Source: Frigidibacter oleivorans (GTDB taxonomy: Bacteria > Pseudomonadota > Alphaproteobacteria > Rhodobacterales > Rhodobacteraceae). From it: a stretch of DNA of 64,000 nucleotides. Below the pieces are notes generated by a model that was not told the DNA's origin, did no database searches, and saw only the letters and a program-made list of their open reading frames with translations. The translations under genes and the position numbers were made by a program. Numbering within the stretch: position 1 is the stretch's first letter; the number at the start of each line of letters is the position of its first letter. Of the stretch, positions 56,303-64,000 are shown piece after piece. The stretch spans positions 87,689-151,688 of the forward strand of contig NZ_RJRZ01000010.1 in assembly GCF_003993775.1 (NCBI RefSeq), in the 5' to 3' direction.

Positions 56303-57787
56303 GTGGAACTGCAGACCTTCAGAAACACCGTCGCCGGCCAAGAGGTCGAAAGCGCGTCCGGCAGGTGGTTGGCTTCGGCCAACCCCTTCACCGGTCAGGA
56401 CTGGTCCCGCATTCCCCGATGCGACAGCGAAGACGTCGAACGTGCCGTCATGGCGGCGCATTCGGCATTCGTCTCGGGCGACTGGCCCCGGATGACCGCG
56501 ACGGCGCGCGGCAAGCTCTTGCGCCGTCTCGCGGACCTGATCGAGCGGGACGCCGCGAAGCTCGCCGCGCTGGAAGTGCGCGACAACGGCAAGCTTCATG
56601 CCGAGATGCTTGGGCAGGTGAAGTACCTGCCGGAATATTACCACTATTTCGGCGGCCTTGCCGACAAGGTGGAAGGCAGCGTCCTGCCTTCCGACAAGCC
56701 GGACATGTTCACCTACACGAAGCATGAACCGCTTGGCGTCGTGGTGTGCATCACGCCCTGGAACTCGCCCCTGCTGCTGCTGACCTGGAAGCTGGCCGCG
56801 GCGCTGGCGGCCGGCAATACCGTCGTGATCAAGCCGTCCGAATTCACCTCGGCCTCGACCCTGGCCTTTGCCGGGCTGTTCAGGGAGGCGGGCTTCCCCG
56901 ACGGGGTCGTCAACACCGTCACGGGCTACGGCCACGAGATCGGCGATGCCCTCGTGCAGCACCCGAAGGTCGCCAAGATCGCCTTCACCGGCGGCGACGC
57001 GACGGGCGCCAGGGTCTATGCCGGCGCCGCAAAATCGCTGAAGCATGTGGCGCTCGAACTCGGGGGGAAGTCCCCCAACATCATCTTCGAGGATGCGGTG
57101 CTGGATGACGCGGTGAAAGGGGCGATTTCGGGGATCTTCGCCGCCTCCGGACAGACCTGCATCGCCGGGTCGCGACTGCTGGTGCAGCGGTCGGTCTATG
57201 ACGAGGTGACGAGCCGGGTGGTGGCGTTCGCCAGCACGGCCCGCATGGGCGATCCGATGCAGCCGGACACGCAGGTGGGCCCAATCACGACGACCGCGCA
57301 GCGCGAGAAGGTGCTCGACTACATCCGCATCGCCCGCGACGAAGGCGCGCGATGCGTCCTGGGGGGCAAGGTCCCCGAGGATCCGTCGCTAGCCGAGGGC
57401 TGGTTCGTCGAGCCGACGATCTTTGCCGACGTTTCGAACGACATGCGGATCGCCCGGGAAGAGGTCTTCGGCCCCGTCCTGTCGATCATCCCGTTCGAGG
57501 ATGAGGCGGATGCGATCCGGATCGCGAATGACACGATCTACGGGCTGGCCGCCGGTGTCTGGACCCAGGACATGAGGCGCGCCATCACCATGGCCGACGC
57601 GCTGCAGGCCGGAACGGTCTGGGTGAACACCTACCGCGCGGTCAGCTTCCTCGCGCCCTTCGGGGGCTACAAGCAAAGCGGGATCGGGCGGGAGAACGGC
57701 CAGGAGGCGATCCACGAGTTCATGCAGACGAAATGCGTGTGGCTCAGCCTGTCGCGGGGCGTGCCAAATCCCTTCGTGCTGCGCTAG
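56303..57787 (+). CDS. Aldehyde dehydrogenase
   Basis: A 494-residue aldehyde dehydrogenase. Cofactor and active-site segments are GVVVCITPWNSPLLLLTWKL, the catalytic glutamate in HVALELGGKSPNIIF and the catalytic cysteine in ASGQTCIAGSRLLV. It starts with GTG at 56303, with AAGGA seven bases upstream, 24 bases after the decarboxylase beta gene, so it is the third gene of that operon. The likely role is oxidation of the aldehyde the decarboxylase makes. Its 3' end overlaps a convergent LysR gene by 44 bases. Confidence 0.92.
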   Translation: MELQTFRNTVAGQEVESASGRWLASANPFTGQDWSRIPRCDSEDVERAVMAAHSAFVSGDWPRMTATARGKLLRRLADLIERDAAKLAALEVRDNGKLHAEMLGQVKYLPEYYHYFGGLADKVEGSVLPSDKPDMFTYTKHEPLGVVVCITPWNSPLLLLTWKLAAALAAGNTVVIKPSEFTSASTLAFAGLFREAGFPDGVVNTVTGYGHEIGDALVQHPKVAKIAFTGGDATGARVYAGAAKSLKHVALELGGKSPNIIFEDAVLDDAVKGAISGIFAASGQTCIAGSRLLVQRSVYDEVTSRVVAFASTARMGDPMQPDTQVGPITTTAQREKVLDYIRIARDEGARCVLGGKVPEDPSLAEGWFVEPTIFADVSNDMRIAREEVFGPVLSIIPFEDEADAIRIANDTIYGLAAGVWTQDMRRAITMADALQAGTVWVNTYRAVSFLAPFGGYKQSGIGRENGQEAIHEFMQTKCVWLSLSRGVPNPFVLR

Positions 57788-58748
57788 GTTCGGACTCGGG
57801 CGGCGGGGCGATGGAACGCGCTCCCGCCCAGGACCCGCTTTCGATCAGCCCGCCGACGACCTCGCCGACCAGATCATGGACCGCGCCGCAGGCGCGTGTC
57901 ATGGGCAGGCGCGTGGCATGGACCAGATGCGCGGCGCGCCACAGATCCGCGTCATCGAACCGGATCAGGACAAGCCGCCCCACCCCGGCCTCCCGGGCGA
58001 CCGCGTGTCGCGGCAGCACGGAACAGCCGAAACCATCCTCGACCAGTTGCTTGATGCTCGAATAGCTGTCGACCTCGAACGCCGGATCGACCGGCAGGCC
58101 CCGGTCGCGGAAGATCTTGTCCAGCATCTTGCGCAGTCCGTGCGCGCCGCTCGGCAGGATCAGCGGCAGGGAGGACAGCACGTCCAGCGGCGAGCCGCCC
58201 GTGACGCGAGTTTCGGCCGGGCAGAGCAGGACCAGTTCCTCTTGCAGCAGGGGACGATGTGCCAGCCCCTGCCCCTGCGGATCGTTATAGAGGATCCCCA
58301 GATCGACGGTGCCTTCCATCAGCCATTGCCGGACGAAACCGCTCATCGCTTCGGCCACGATGATCTTCACCCCGGGATGACGCTCCTTGCAGAGCGAGAT
58401 CAGCGGCACGGACACCATCGCGCCGATCGTGCCCGGAAGGCCCAGTCTCACGACGCCGGTGGGTTCCCGCCCGAGAGTGCGGATCTCTTCCTCGGTCTGC
58501 TCCAGTTCCGACAGCATCGCCGCCGCCCGCCGCGCCAGCACCTGCCCCGGCTCGGTGGCGGACACGCCGTGGGGCCCCCGCAGCAGAAGCTGCGTGCCCA
58601 GGGCCTCCTCCATCCGGCGGACATGCAGCGACAGCGCCGGCTGCGCGACCCGCAGTCGCAACGACGCGCGCGAGAACGACCCCTCTTCGACGATAGCGAG
58701 GAAGTACCGCAACTGCCGGACGTCCAGCGCCGTGCCGCCTTGCGTCAT
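57744..58748 (-). CDS. LysR-family transcriptional regulator
   Basis: A 334-residue LysR regulator. HTH: LDVRQLRYFLAIVEEGSFSR and ASLRLRVAQPALSLHVRRME. The effector domain is LGLPGTIGAMVSVPLISLCK and onward. The C-terminal end (after residue 300) is Pro/Arg-rich and runs over the aldehyde dehydrogenase stop. It is divergent from the acyl-CoA dehydrogenase operon and probably controls it. The ATG at 58746-58748 gives a normal N-terminus; an upstream start would add 36 residues into the promoter. Confidence 0.9.
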   Translation of the reverse strand: MTQGGTALDVRQLRYFLAIVEEGSFSRASLRLRVAQPALSLHVRRMEEALGTQLLLRGPHGVSATEPGQVLARRAAAMLSELEQTEEEIRTLGREPTGVVRLGLPGTIGAMVSVPLISLCKERHPGVKIIVAEAMSGFVRQWLMEGTVDLGILYNDPQGQGLAHRPLLQEELVLLCPAETRVTGGSPLDVLSSLPLILPSGAHGLRKMLDKIFRDRGLPVDPAFEVDSYSSIKQLVEDGFGCSVLPRHAVAREAGVGRLVLIRFDDADLWRAAHLVHATRLPMTRACGAVHDLVGEVVGGLIESGSWAGARSIAPPPESEPSAARRDLARPATG

Positions 58749-58798
58749 GCTATATCCGATCGTTATGGCGTCGAGACATATACTATATTTGATGTATA
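58748..58798. promoter_or_regulatory. LysR-type site and weak copy 4 of the shared motif
   Basis: TATAC (58779-58783) and GTATA (58794-58798) form an inverted repeat with a 10-nt spacer in an AT-rich segment, resembling a LysR box. TGCTATATCCGATC at 58748-58761 shares ATATCCGAT with the motif at 39698 but only 10 of 14 positions overall. The gap is 121 bp between the divergent LysR and acyl-CoA dehydrogenase genes. Confidence 0.45.
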
Positions 58799-58869
58799 CC
58801 TCTGCGCCGACCATAAGTCCACGGAACAGACGGGCGGGCGGACGGGCCGCCCGCACGATGGAGGAACAG

Positions 58870-60033
58870 ATGATCGGTCAGGACGGCGATGAATTCCAGG
58901 ACATCCGCGATGCCGTGCGCGCCCTGTGTCGCGATTTCCCGGACGAGTATCACCGCAGGATCGACGAGGCGCGAGGCTACCCCGAGGAATTCGTCGATGC
59001 GCTGACCCGCGCCGGCTGGATGGCGGCGCTGATCCCCGCGGAATACGGCGGTTCCGGCCTGGGCCTGACAGAAGCCGCGGTCATCATGGAAGAGATCAAC
59101 CGCGCGGGCGGCAATTCCGGCGCGTGCCACGGCCAGATGTACAACATGAACACGCTGGTGCGCCACGGATCGGAACGGCAGAAGGCCGAAATCCTGCCGA
59201 AGCTCGCCAGCGGCGAGTTGCGCCTGCAGTCGATGGGCGTCACCGAACCCACCACCGGCACCGACACCACGCAGCTCAAGACCACCGCCGTCAAGAAGGG
59301 CGACCGTTACGTCATCAACGGCCAGAAAGTCTGGATCAGCCGCGTCCAGCATTCGGACCTGATGATCCTGCTCGCCCGCACCACGCCGCTGTCGGAGGTG
59401 ACGAAGAAGTCCGAAGGCCTGTCGATCTTCCTCGTCGACGTCAGGCAGGCCATGGCCAGCGGGATGACGGTCCGGCCGATCCTCAACATGGTCAACCACG
59501 AGACCAACGAGCTGTTCTTCGACAACCTCGAGATCCCCGAAGAGGACCTGATCGGCGAAGAGGGCAAGGGCTTCAAGTACATCCTGACCGGGCTCAACGC
59601 CGAACGCACGCTGATCGCGGCAGAGTGCATCGGCGACGGCTACTGGTTCACCGACCGTGTGGTGAAATACGTCTCGGAACGGCGGGTCTTCGGCCGCCCC
59701 ATCGGTCAGAACCAGGGCGTGCAGTTTCCCATCGCCGAGGCCTTTATCGAGATCGAGGCCGCGAACCTCATGCGCCAGAAGGCCTGCCGCCTGTACGACG
59801 CCGGTGCGCCCTGCGGCGCCGAGGCGAACATGGCCAAGTATCTTGCCGCCAAGGCCAGCTGGGAAGCCGCGAACGCCTGTCTTCAGTTCCACGGCGGTTT
59901 CGGCTTTGCCTGCGAATACGATGTCGAACGCAAGTTCCGCGAAACCCGCCTCTACCAGGTGGCGCCGATCTCTACCAACCTGATCCTGTCCTACGTGGCC
60001 GAACACATCCTCGGCCTGCCGAGGAGCTTCTGA
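58870..60033 (+). CDS. Acyl-CoA dehydrogenase, isovaleryl/long-chain-like active site
   Basis: A 387-residue flavoenzyme. SMGVTEPTTGTDTTQLKTTA and INGQKVWISRVQHSDLMILL are the FAD and substrate segments, and CLQFHGGFGFACEYDVERKF is the C-terminal signature. The glutamate of the usual YEGT active site is replaced by Q363 (LYQVAP). E245 in GLNAERTLIA lies where isovaleryl-CoA and long-chain dehydrogenases keep their base. The ATG at 58870 follows GGAGG. It starts a six-gene operon with CoA-transferase, hydratase, lyase, hydrolase and etfB. Confidence 0.9.
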   Translation: MIGQDGDEFQDIRDAVRALCRDFPDEYHRRIDEARGYPEEFVDALTRAGWMAALIPAEYGGSGLGLTEAAVIMEEINRAGGNSGACHGQMYNMNTLVRHGSERQKAEILPKLASGELRLQSMGVTEPTTGTDTTQLKTTAVKKGDRYVINGQKVWISRVQHSDLMILLARTTPLSEVTKKSEGLSIFLVDVRQAMASGMTVRPILNMVNHETNELFFDNLEIPEEDLIGEEGKGFKYILTGLNAERTLIAAECIGDGYWFTDRVVKYVSERRVFGRPIGQNQGVQFPIAEAFIEIEAANLMRQKACRLYDAGAPCGAEANMAKYLAAKASWEAANACLQFHGGFGFACEYDVERKFRETRLYQVAPISTNLILSYVAEHILGLPRSF

Positions 60034-61154
60034 TGGGCAGCGATGTGCTTCCGCTGTCCGGGGTCAGGGTCATTGCCATCGAACAGGCCGTGGCCGCCCC
60101 GTTTGCCACCTCGCGCCTTGCGGATGCCGGGGCCGAGGTCATCAAGATCGAGCGCCCCGAAGGCGATTTCGCACGCGGCTATGACGATGTCGCGGCGGGC
60201 CAGTCCAGCTATTTCGTCTGGCTGAACCGCGGCAAGACCTCGCTGGTGCTCGATCTCGCCAGCCCCGAGGGAAAGGCGCGGCTGGCGGACCTGCTGTCGG
60301 ATGCCGACGTGCTGGTCCAGAACCTGAAGAACGGCGCGCTCGACCGGCTCGGCTTCCCCGTCGAACGGCTGGAACGCGACTATCCGCGCCTGATCTCCTG
60401 TGCCATCACCGGCTATGGCAGCGACGGCCCGATGGCCGAACGCAAGGCCTATGACCTGCTGATCCAGGCCGAATCCGGCCTGTGCTCGATCACCGGGGGA
60501 CCGGACGAGCCCGCGCGGGTCGGCATCTCCATCGTGGACATCGCCACCGGGGCCACGGCGCATGCGGCAATTCTGGAAGCCCTGCTGCGGCGCGGGGTCA
60601 CCGGCCGCGGCGCGGCGATCGCGGTGTCGATGTTCGACGTCATGGCCGACTGGCTGACGGTGCCGCTGCTGAACCACGAGGGCGGCAAGTCGCCCCGGCG
60701 CGTCGGGATGGCTCACCCCTCCATCGCGCCCTACGGTGTCTTCGAGGCCAGCGACGGTGCGCTTGTGCTGATATCGGTGCAAAGCGACCGCGAATGGCGC
60801 AATCTCTGCGACACGTTCCTGGGCAAGCGCGATCTGGGCACGGATCCCCGCTTTGCCACCAATGTGGCGCGGGTCGCCAATCGCGCCGCGACAGATGCGG
60901 CGGTCGCCGAAGGCTTCGCCCGCCGCACGGGCGAGGAGGCGATTGCCGCCCTGCTGCGCGCGGATGTCGCGCTGGCGGCCGTCAACGACATGGCCGGGCT
61001 GGCGGGGCATCCCCACCTGCGCCGGATCCAGGTCGGGACACCGAACGGGCCGGTCTCGTACCCGGCGCCCGGCGCGCGCTGGAAGGGCGAAAGCCGGGCC
61101 TACGGTCCGGTTCCGGCACTGGGCAATGCGAACCGCGGCGGAGGGGACGATTGA
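60033..61154 (+). CDS. CaiB/BaiF family (class III) CoA-transferase
   Basis: A 373-residue family III transferase that moves CoA from a donor thioester to an acid. VRVIAIEQAVAAPFATSRLA, LADAGAEVIKIERPEGDFAR and YFVWLNRGKTSLVLDLASPE are signatures. D141 in AYDLLIQAESG is the probable catalytic aspartate. The ATG overlaps the acyl-CoA dehydrogenase stop by one base. In this operon it could activate the acid that the dehydrogenase oxidises, or move CoA between carboxyls as in mesaconyl-CoA transferase. Confidence 0.9.
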   Translation: MGSDVLPLSGVRVIAIEQAVAAPFATSRLADAGAEVIKIERPEGDFARGYDDVAAGQSSYFVWLNRGKTSLVLDLASPEGKARLADLLSDADVLVQNLKNGALDRLGFPVERLERDYPRLISCAITGYGSDGPMAERKAYDLLIQAESGLCSITGGPDEPARVGISIVDIATGATAHAAILEALLRRGVTGRGAAIAVSMFDVMADWLTVPLLNHEGGKSPRRVGMAHPSIAPYGVFEASDGALVLISVQSDREWRNLCDTFLGKRDLGTDPRFATNVARVANRAATDAAVAEGFARRTGEEAIAALLRADVALAAVNDMAGLAGHPHLRRIQVGTPNGPVSYPAPGARWKGESRAYGPVPALGNANRGGGDD

Positions 61155-61156
61155 GC

Positions 61157-61999
61157 ATGGACATCGACATCGACGAATTGCGGAGTTGGATCGGCCGCAG
61201 CCAGTTGCAGCACGAGACGTTGACGCCGGCGCTGATCGACCGGTTCAACGCCACCTTCGACCGCACCGGACCGTCGGAACCCGGGACCGACGCGCCGCTT
61301 CTGATCCATCTGTGCCTGTGCCAGCCCGCCGCCGCGACCGCCGCGCTTGGTGATGACGGCCACCCCGCGCGGGGCGGTTTCCTGCCTCCGGTCCCCCTGC
61401 CCCGAAGGATGTGGGCCGGCGGCGTCTTCGAGTTTCACGCCGCGCCCCGGTCGGGCGAGACGATCACCCGCCGGTCGACCATCGCGGATGTGACGCTCAA
61501 GGAGGGCCGCTCGGGCCGGCTCTGCTTCATCACCGTCGCGCATGAGCTGAGCGCGGACGGCCGCGCCCTCGTGACGGAGCGGCAGGACATCGTCTACCGC
61601 GATCCGCCGGGGGGGCCGTCATCCGGCACATCGCCCGCCCCGGTCCGGGCGCCGCAGGGGCAGCAGGTCCGGACGATCCGCCCCGATCCGGTCCTGCTGT
61701 TCCGCTACTCGGCGCTGACCTTCAACGGCCACCGCATCCACTACGACCGCCCCTATGCCACCGGGGAAGAGGGTTATCCGGGCCTGGTCGTGCATGGACC
61801 GCTGCAGGCGACGCTGCTGGCGCAGTTCGCGACCGATCTGCGGGGCGTCCCGCCGCACCGGTTCAGCTTTCGCAGCCTGTCGCCGATCCATGACACGGGC
61901 CGATTCACCCTGAACGCCAGCGAAAGCGGCGGCGGACTGGACCTGTGGACCGCAGCCGCGGACGGTCCCGTGGCGATGGAGGCACGGGCGGAATGGTAG
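61157..61999 (+). CDS. MaoC/HTD2-type enoyl-CoA hydratase (mesaconyl-C4-CoA hydratase-like)
   Basis: A 280-residue double-hotdog hydratase. The second half has FRYSALTFNGHRIHYDRPYA and GYPGLVVHGPLQATLLAQFA, the hydratase-2 active-site segment with D and H, as in HTD2 and mesaconyl-C4-CoA hydratase. The first half is a degenerate hotdog (WAGGVFEFHAAPRSGETITR). It is followed by a CitE-like lyase, which fits hydration to a citramalyl- or malyl-type CoA and then cleavage. Confidence 0.87.
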   Translation: MDIDIDELRSWIGRSQLQHETLTPALIDRFNATFDRTGPSEPGTDAPLLIHLCLCQPAAATAALGDDGHPARGGFLPPVPLPRRMWAGGVFEFHAAPRSGETITRRSTIADVTLKEGRSGRLCFITVAHELSADGRALVTERQDIVYRDPPGGPSSGTSPAPVRAPQGQQVRTIRPDPVLLFRYSALTFNGHRIHYDRPYATGEEGYPGLVVHGPLQATLLAQFATDLRGVPPHRFSFRSLSPIHDTGRFTLNASESGGGLDLWTAAADGPVAMEARAEW

Positions 62000-62805
62000 G
62001 GCTCGACCTGATCCGCGCGCCGCTATTCGTGCCCGCCAGCCGTCCCGAACGGTTCGCCAAGGCGGCGGCCTCGGGCGCCGACGCGGTGATCCTCGACCTC
62101 GAGGATGCCGTGGCCCCTGCCGACAAGGATGCAGCGCGCGCCGGGCTCGGTCGTGCCATCGCCGACCTTCCGGTCGCCGATCTTCCGCTCATCGTGCGGA
62201 TCAACGCCGCGGGCACGCCCTGGCACGCGCAGGATCTCGCGTCCGTCCGCGACCTGCCGCTGGCGGGGGTCATGCTGCCCAAGGCCGAAACCCCCGAGGT
62301 TCTGGCGCAGGTCGCCGATGCCCTGCCCGTCCTGCCGCTTGTCGCGCTGATCGAGACGGCTTGCGGGCTGGCCCGGGCCCGGGCGATCGCCGCGCTGCCC
62401 TGCGTCGCGCGCCTCGCCTTCGGGTCGGTCGACTTCTGCGCCGATCTCGGCTGTGCCCATACCCCCGAGGCGCTGCTTGCGGCGCGAAGCGAACTGGTCC
62501 TTGCCGCGCGCCTGGCCCGGCGTGCCGCGCCCCTCGACGGCGTGACGACGGATGTCAGCTCGTCCGAGGCGGCACGCCGGGATGCGCTCCACGCGAAAAT
62601 GCTGGGGATGACCGGCAAGCTCTGCATCCATCCGCGACAGGTCGAGCCGGTGCGTCAGGCCTTCGCGCCGGACCAGGCGATGCTCGACTGGGCGCGGAAG
62701 GTGCTCGCCGCCGGTGACGGCGCCGTCGCGCTGGAGGGCGAGATGATCGACGAACCCGTCCGCCGCCGCGCCCGGGCCATTCTGGCCGCGGCCGGGCGGG
62801 AGTGA
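61993..62805 (+). CDS. CitE/HpcH-family CoA ester lyase (citramalyl/malyl-CoA lyase-like)
   Basis: A 270-residue Mg-dependent TIM barrel. LFVPASRPERFAKAAASGAD, ADAVILDLEDAVAPADKDAA, LVALIETACGLARARAI and AFGSVDFCADLGCAH give the substrate arginine and Mg ligands. KLCIHPRQVEPVRQAF is also typical. Such enzymes cleave malyl-, beta-methylmalyl- or citramalyl-CoA. The ATG overlaps the hydratase stop by seven bases. Confidence 0.9.
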   Translation: MVGLDLIRAPLFVPASRPERFAKAAASGADAVILDLEDAVAPADKDAARAGLGRAIADLPVADLPLIVRINAAGTPWHAQDLASVRDLPLAGVMLPKAETPEVLAQVADALPVLPLVALIETACGLARARAIAALPCVARLAFGSVDFCADLGCAHTPEALLAARSELVLAARLARRAAPLDGVTTDVSSSEAARRDALHAKMLGMTGKLCIHPRQVEPVRQAFAPDQAMLDWARKVLAAGDGAVALEGEMIDEPVRRRARAILAAAGRE

Positions 62806-62808
62806 CCG

Positions 62809-63546
62809 ATGACCCCTCCCCGGATCGTCCTGGTTCCCGGCCTGATGAACGACGCGGATCTCTGGCGCGACCAGATCCCCGCCTTGGCCCGGGTCGCGCA
62901 TCCGGTGGTCGCCGACATCACGCGCGGCGACACGCTGTCCGCCCTGGCCGACGCGGTGCTGGAGACGGGCGGGCCGCGGTTCGCGCTGGCGGGCTTTTCC
63001 CTGGGCGGCATCGTCGCGCAGGAGGTGCTGCGCAAGGCGCCCGACCGGGTGACGCATCTCGCCCTGCTCGATACCACCGCCCGGCCGGACGACGACGCCC
63101 GCCGCGAGGAGCGCGCCCGCCTGACCGCTCTGGCCCGCCGGCCGGGCCATTTCCACGGCTTCGGGGACAGGATCGCGCGGGCCTATCTGTCCGCCGGCAA
63201 TGCGGCGAACGAAGACCTTGTCCGGCGCATCCGGCAGATGACCACGCGGCTCGGCCCCGAGGTCTTTGTCAGGCAAAGCCTCGTCCAGCGCCCCGACAGC
63301 CGGAGGTCGCTGCGTGCCGTCCGCTGCCCGAGCCTCGTGCTGTGCGGGGCGGAGGACAGCATCACCCCGCCCGGGCTCCATCGGGAAATGGCCGGTCTGC
63401 TGCCCGATGCACGGCTCGTGGTGCTGCCCGGCGCCGGGCACCTCTCCCCCATGGAGAAGGGGCCCGAGGTCGCGCGCGAACTGCTGCGCCTGCTGGGCCA
63501 GCCGGCCGGCATGTCCACCCGCGACATCGCGGCAGAAGGAGAATGA
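62809..63546 (+). CDS. Alpha/beta hydrolase
   Basis: A 245-residue hydrolase with nucleophile elbow [20 protein letters not shown] (serine in GFSLG), an acid near [11 protein letters not shown] and a histidine in [16 protein letters not shown]. It begins just after the lyase stop. It could be a thioesterase or esterase that recycles CoA or removes an ester group from the substrate. Confidence 0.88.
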   Translation: MTPPRIVLVPGLMNDADLWRDQIPALARVAHPVVADITRGDTLSALADAVLETGGPRFALAGFSLGGIVAQEVLRKAPDRVTHLALLDTTARPDDDARREERARLTALARRPGHFHGFGDRIARAYLSAGNAANEDLVRRIRQMTTRLGPEVFVRQSLVQRPDSRRSLRAVRCPSLVLCGAEDSITPPGLHREMAGLLPDARLVVLPGAGHLSPMEKGPEVARELLRLLGQPAGMSTRDIAAEGE

Positions 63547-63550
63547 ACCG

Positions 63551-64000
63551 ATGAAGATCCTCGTACCCGTGAAGCGGGTGATCGACTACAACGTGAAGGT
63601 CCGGGTGAAGTCGGACGGTTCGGGCGTCGATCTTGCGAATGTGAAGATGTCGATGAACCCCTTCGACGAGATCGCGGTGGAAGAGGCGATCCGGCTGAAG
63701 GAGAAGGGCGCGGCGGAAGAGGTCGTGGTGGTGTCGGTCGGCGTGAGGCAGGCGTCCGAGACGCTGCGCACGGCGCTGGCGATGGGCGCGGACCGGGCGA
63801 TCCTGGTCGAGGCGGCCTCGGACGTGCATCAGGACATCGAGCCGCTGGCGGTGGCGAAGATCCTCGCCCGGGTGATCGAGGCGGAACAGCCCGGGCTGGT
63901 CATCGCCGGCAAGCAGGCGATCGACAACGACATGAACGCGACCGGGCAGATGCTGTCGGCGCTCCTGGGCTGGAGCCTCGCCACCTTCGCCTCGAAGGTC
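63551..64000 (+). CDS. etfB: Electron transfer flavoprotein beta subunit, partial (cut by right edge)
   Basis: The first 150 codons of EtfB, which takes electrons from acyl-CoA dehydrogenases to the quinone pool with Etf[41 protein letters not shown] and [20 protein letters not shown] are diagnostic. GAAGGAG precedes the ATG at nine bases. Its place in this operon links the acyl-CoA dehydrogenase at 58870 to its electron acceptor. It could be a dedicated or the only copy; etfA would lie beyond the edge. Confidence 0.95.
   Translation, partial: MKILVPVKRVIDYNVKVRVKSDGSGVDLANVKMSMNPFDEIAVEEAIRLKEKGAAEEVVVVSVGVRQASETLRTALAMGADRAILVEAASDVHQDIEPLAVAKILARVIEAEQPGLVIAGKQAIDNDMNATGQMLSALLGWSLATFASKV

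Noticed and set aside
33276..64000. Mobile genomic island
   Set aside because: Gene content is accessory, but there is no integrase, transposase, tRNA junction or direct repeat in the window.

Overview
The window is high-GC, gene-dense alphaproteobacterial DNA and looks like a chromosomal segment of a Rhodobacterales (Paracoccaceae-type) bacterium. The evidence is the dnaG-rpoD pair, a soxBDAG sarcosine oxidase operon, putA lacking a DNA-binding domain beside an Lrp-type putR, a metR/metF divergent pair, a VPLPA-CTERM protein and many GTG starts. No genus can be named from sequence alone. No rRNA, CRISPR, insertion sequence, integrase or phage gene was seen. There is one tRNA, tRNA-Leu(TAA).

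Positions 1 to about 33,300 are mostly core genes. In order they are ribD (cut by the left edge) and nrdR; a VPLPA-CTERM surface protein; dnaG and rpoD; soxBDAG for sarcosine oxidation; tRNA-Leu; a YbaY/HslJ-like envelope protein; putR/putA; rhomboid; a GFA-type enzyme; suhB; an Fsr-like MFS exporter; metR/metF; a lone DUF2235 hydrolase; a lysine/ornithine-type decarboxylase with a divergent Lrp regulator; valS; an LdtR-like MarR regulator; sdhE; an XRE regulator; and an aspartate-type aminotransferase. Two tiny single-span membrane proteins (12,481 and 26,767) resemble each other.

From about 33,300 to the right edge the content becomes accessory catabolism and transport. It holds TetR/SDR, a GMC oxidoreductase with an aldehyde dehydrogenase, TetR/NTF2-like, and a plus-strand operon of LLM flavin monooxygenase, flavin reductase, an orphan TRAP binding protein and a degenerate RibB paralogue. 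A convergent minus-strand operon follows (NIPSNAP-like, MmgE/PrpD, isocitrate-lyase-family lyase, M24 hydrolase, sugar-isomerase-like, amidohydrolase). After that come LysR, a complete TRAP transporter with an SDR, a split thiamine-diphosphate decarboxylase with an aldehyde dehydrogenase, LysR, and finally an acyl-CoA dehydrogenase, CoA-transferase, hydratase, CitE-like lyase, hydrolase and etfB operon cut by the right edge.

Read together, the right half could import an organic acid or N-containing compound by TRAP transport, open or oxygenate it with reduced FMN, trim it with hydrolases, convert the 2-oxoacid through an aldehyde to an acid, and pass a CoA thioester through oxidation, hydration and cleavage. 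The substrate is not known. A near-identical 14 to 15 bp motif (AATCSGATATGACCG) lies in three intergenic regions of this half, with a weaker copy at a fourth, which suggests these units share a regulator. The most unusual items are that shared motif, the RibB paralogue lacking catalytic residues, a NIPSNAP-like gene whose best start codon is ATA, and tandem palindromic operators in front of a TetR/SDR pair.
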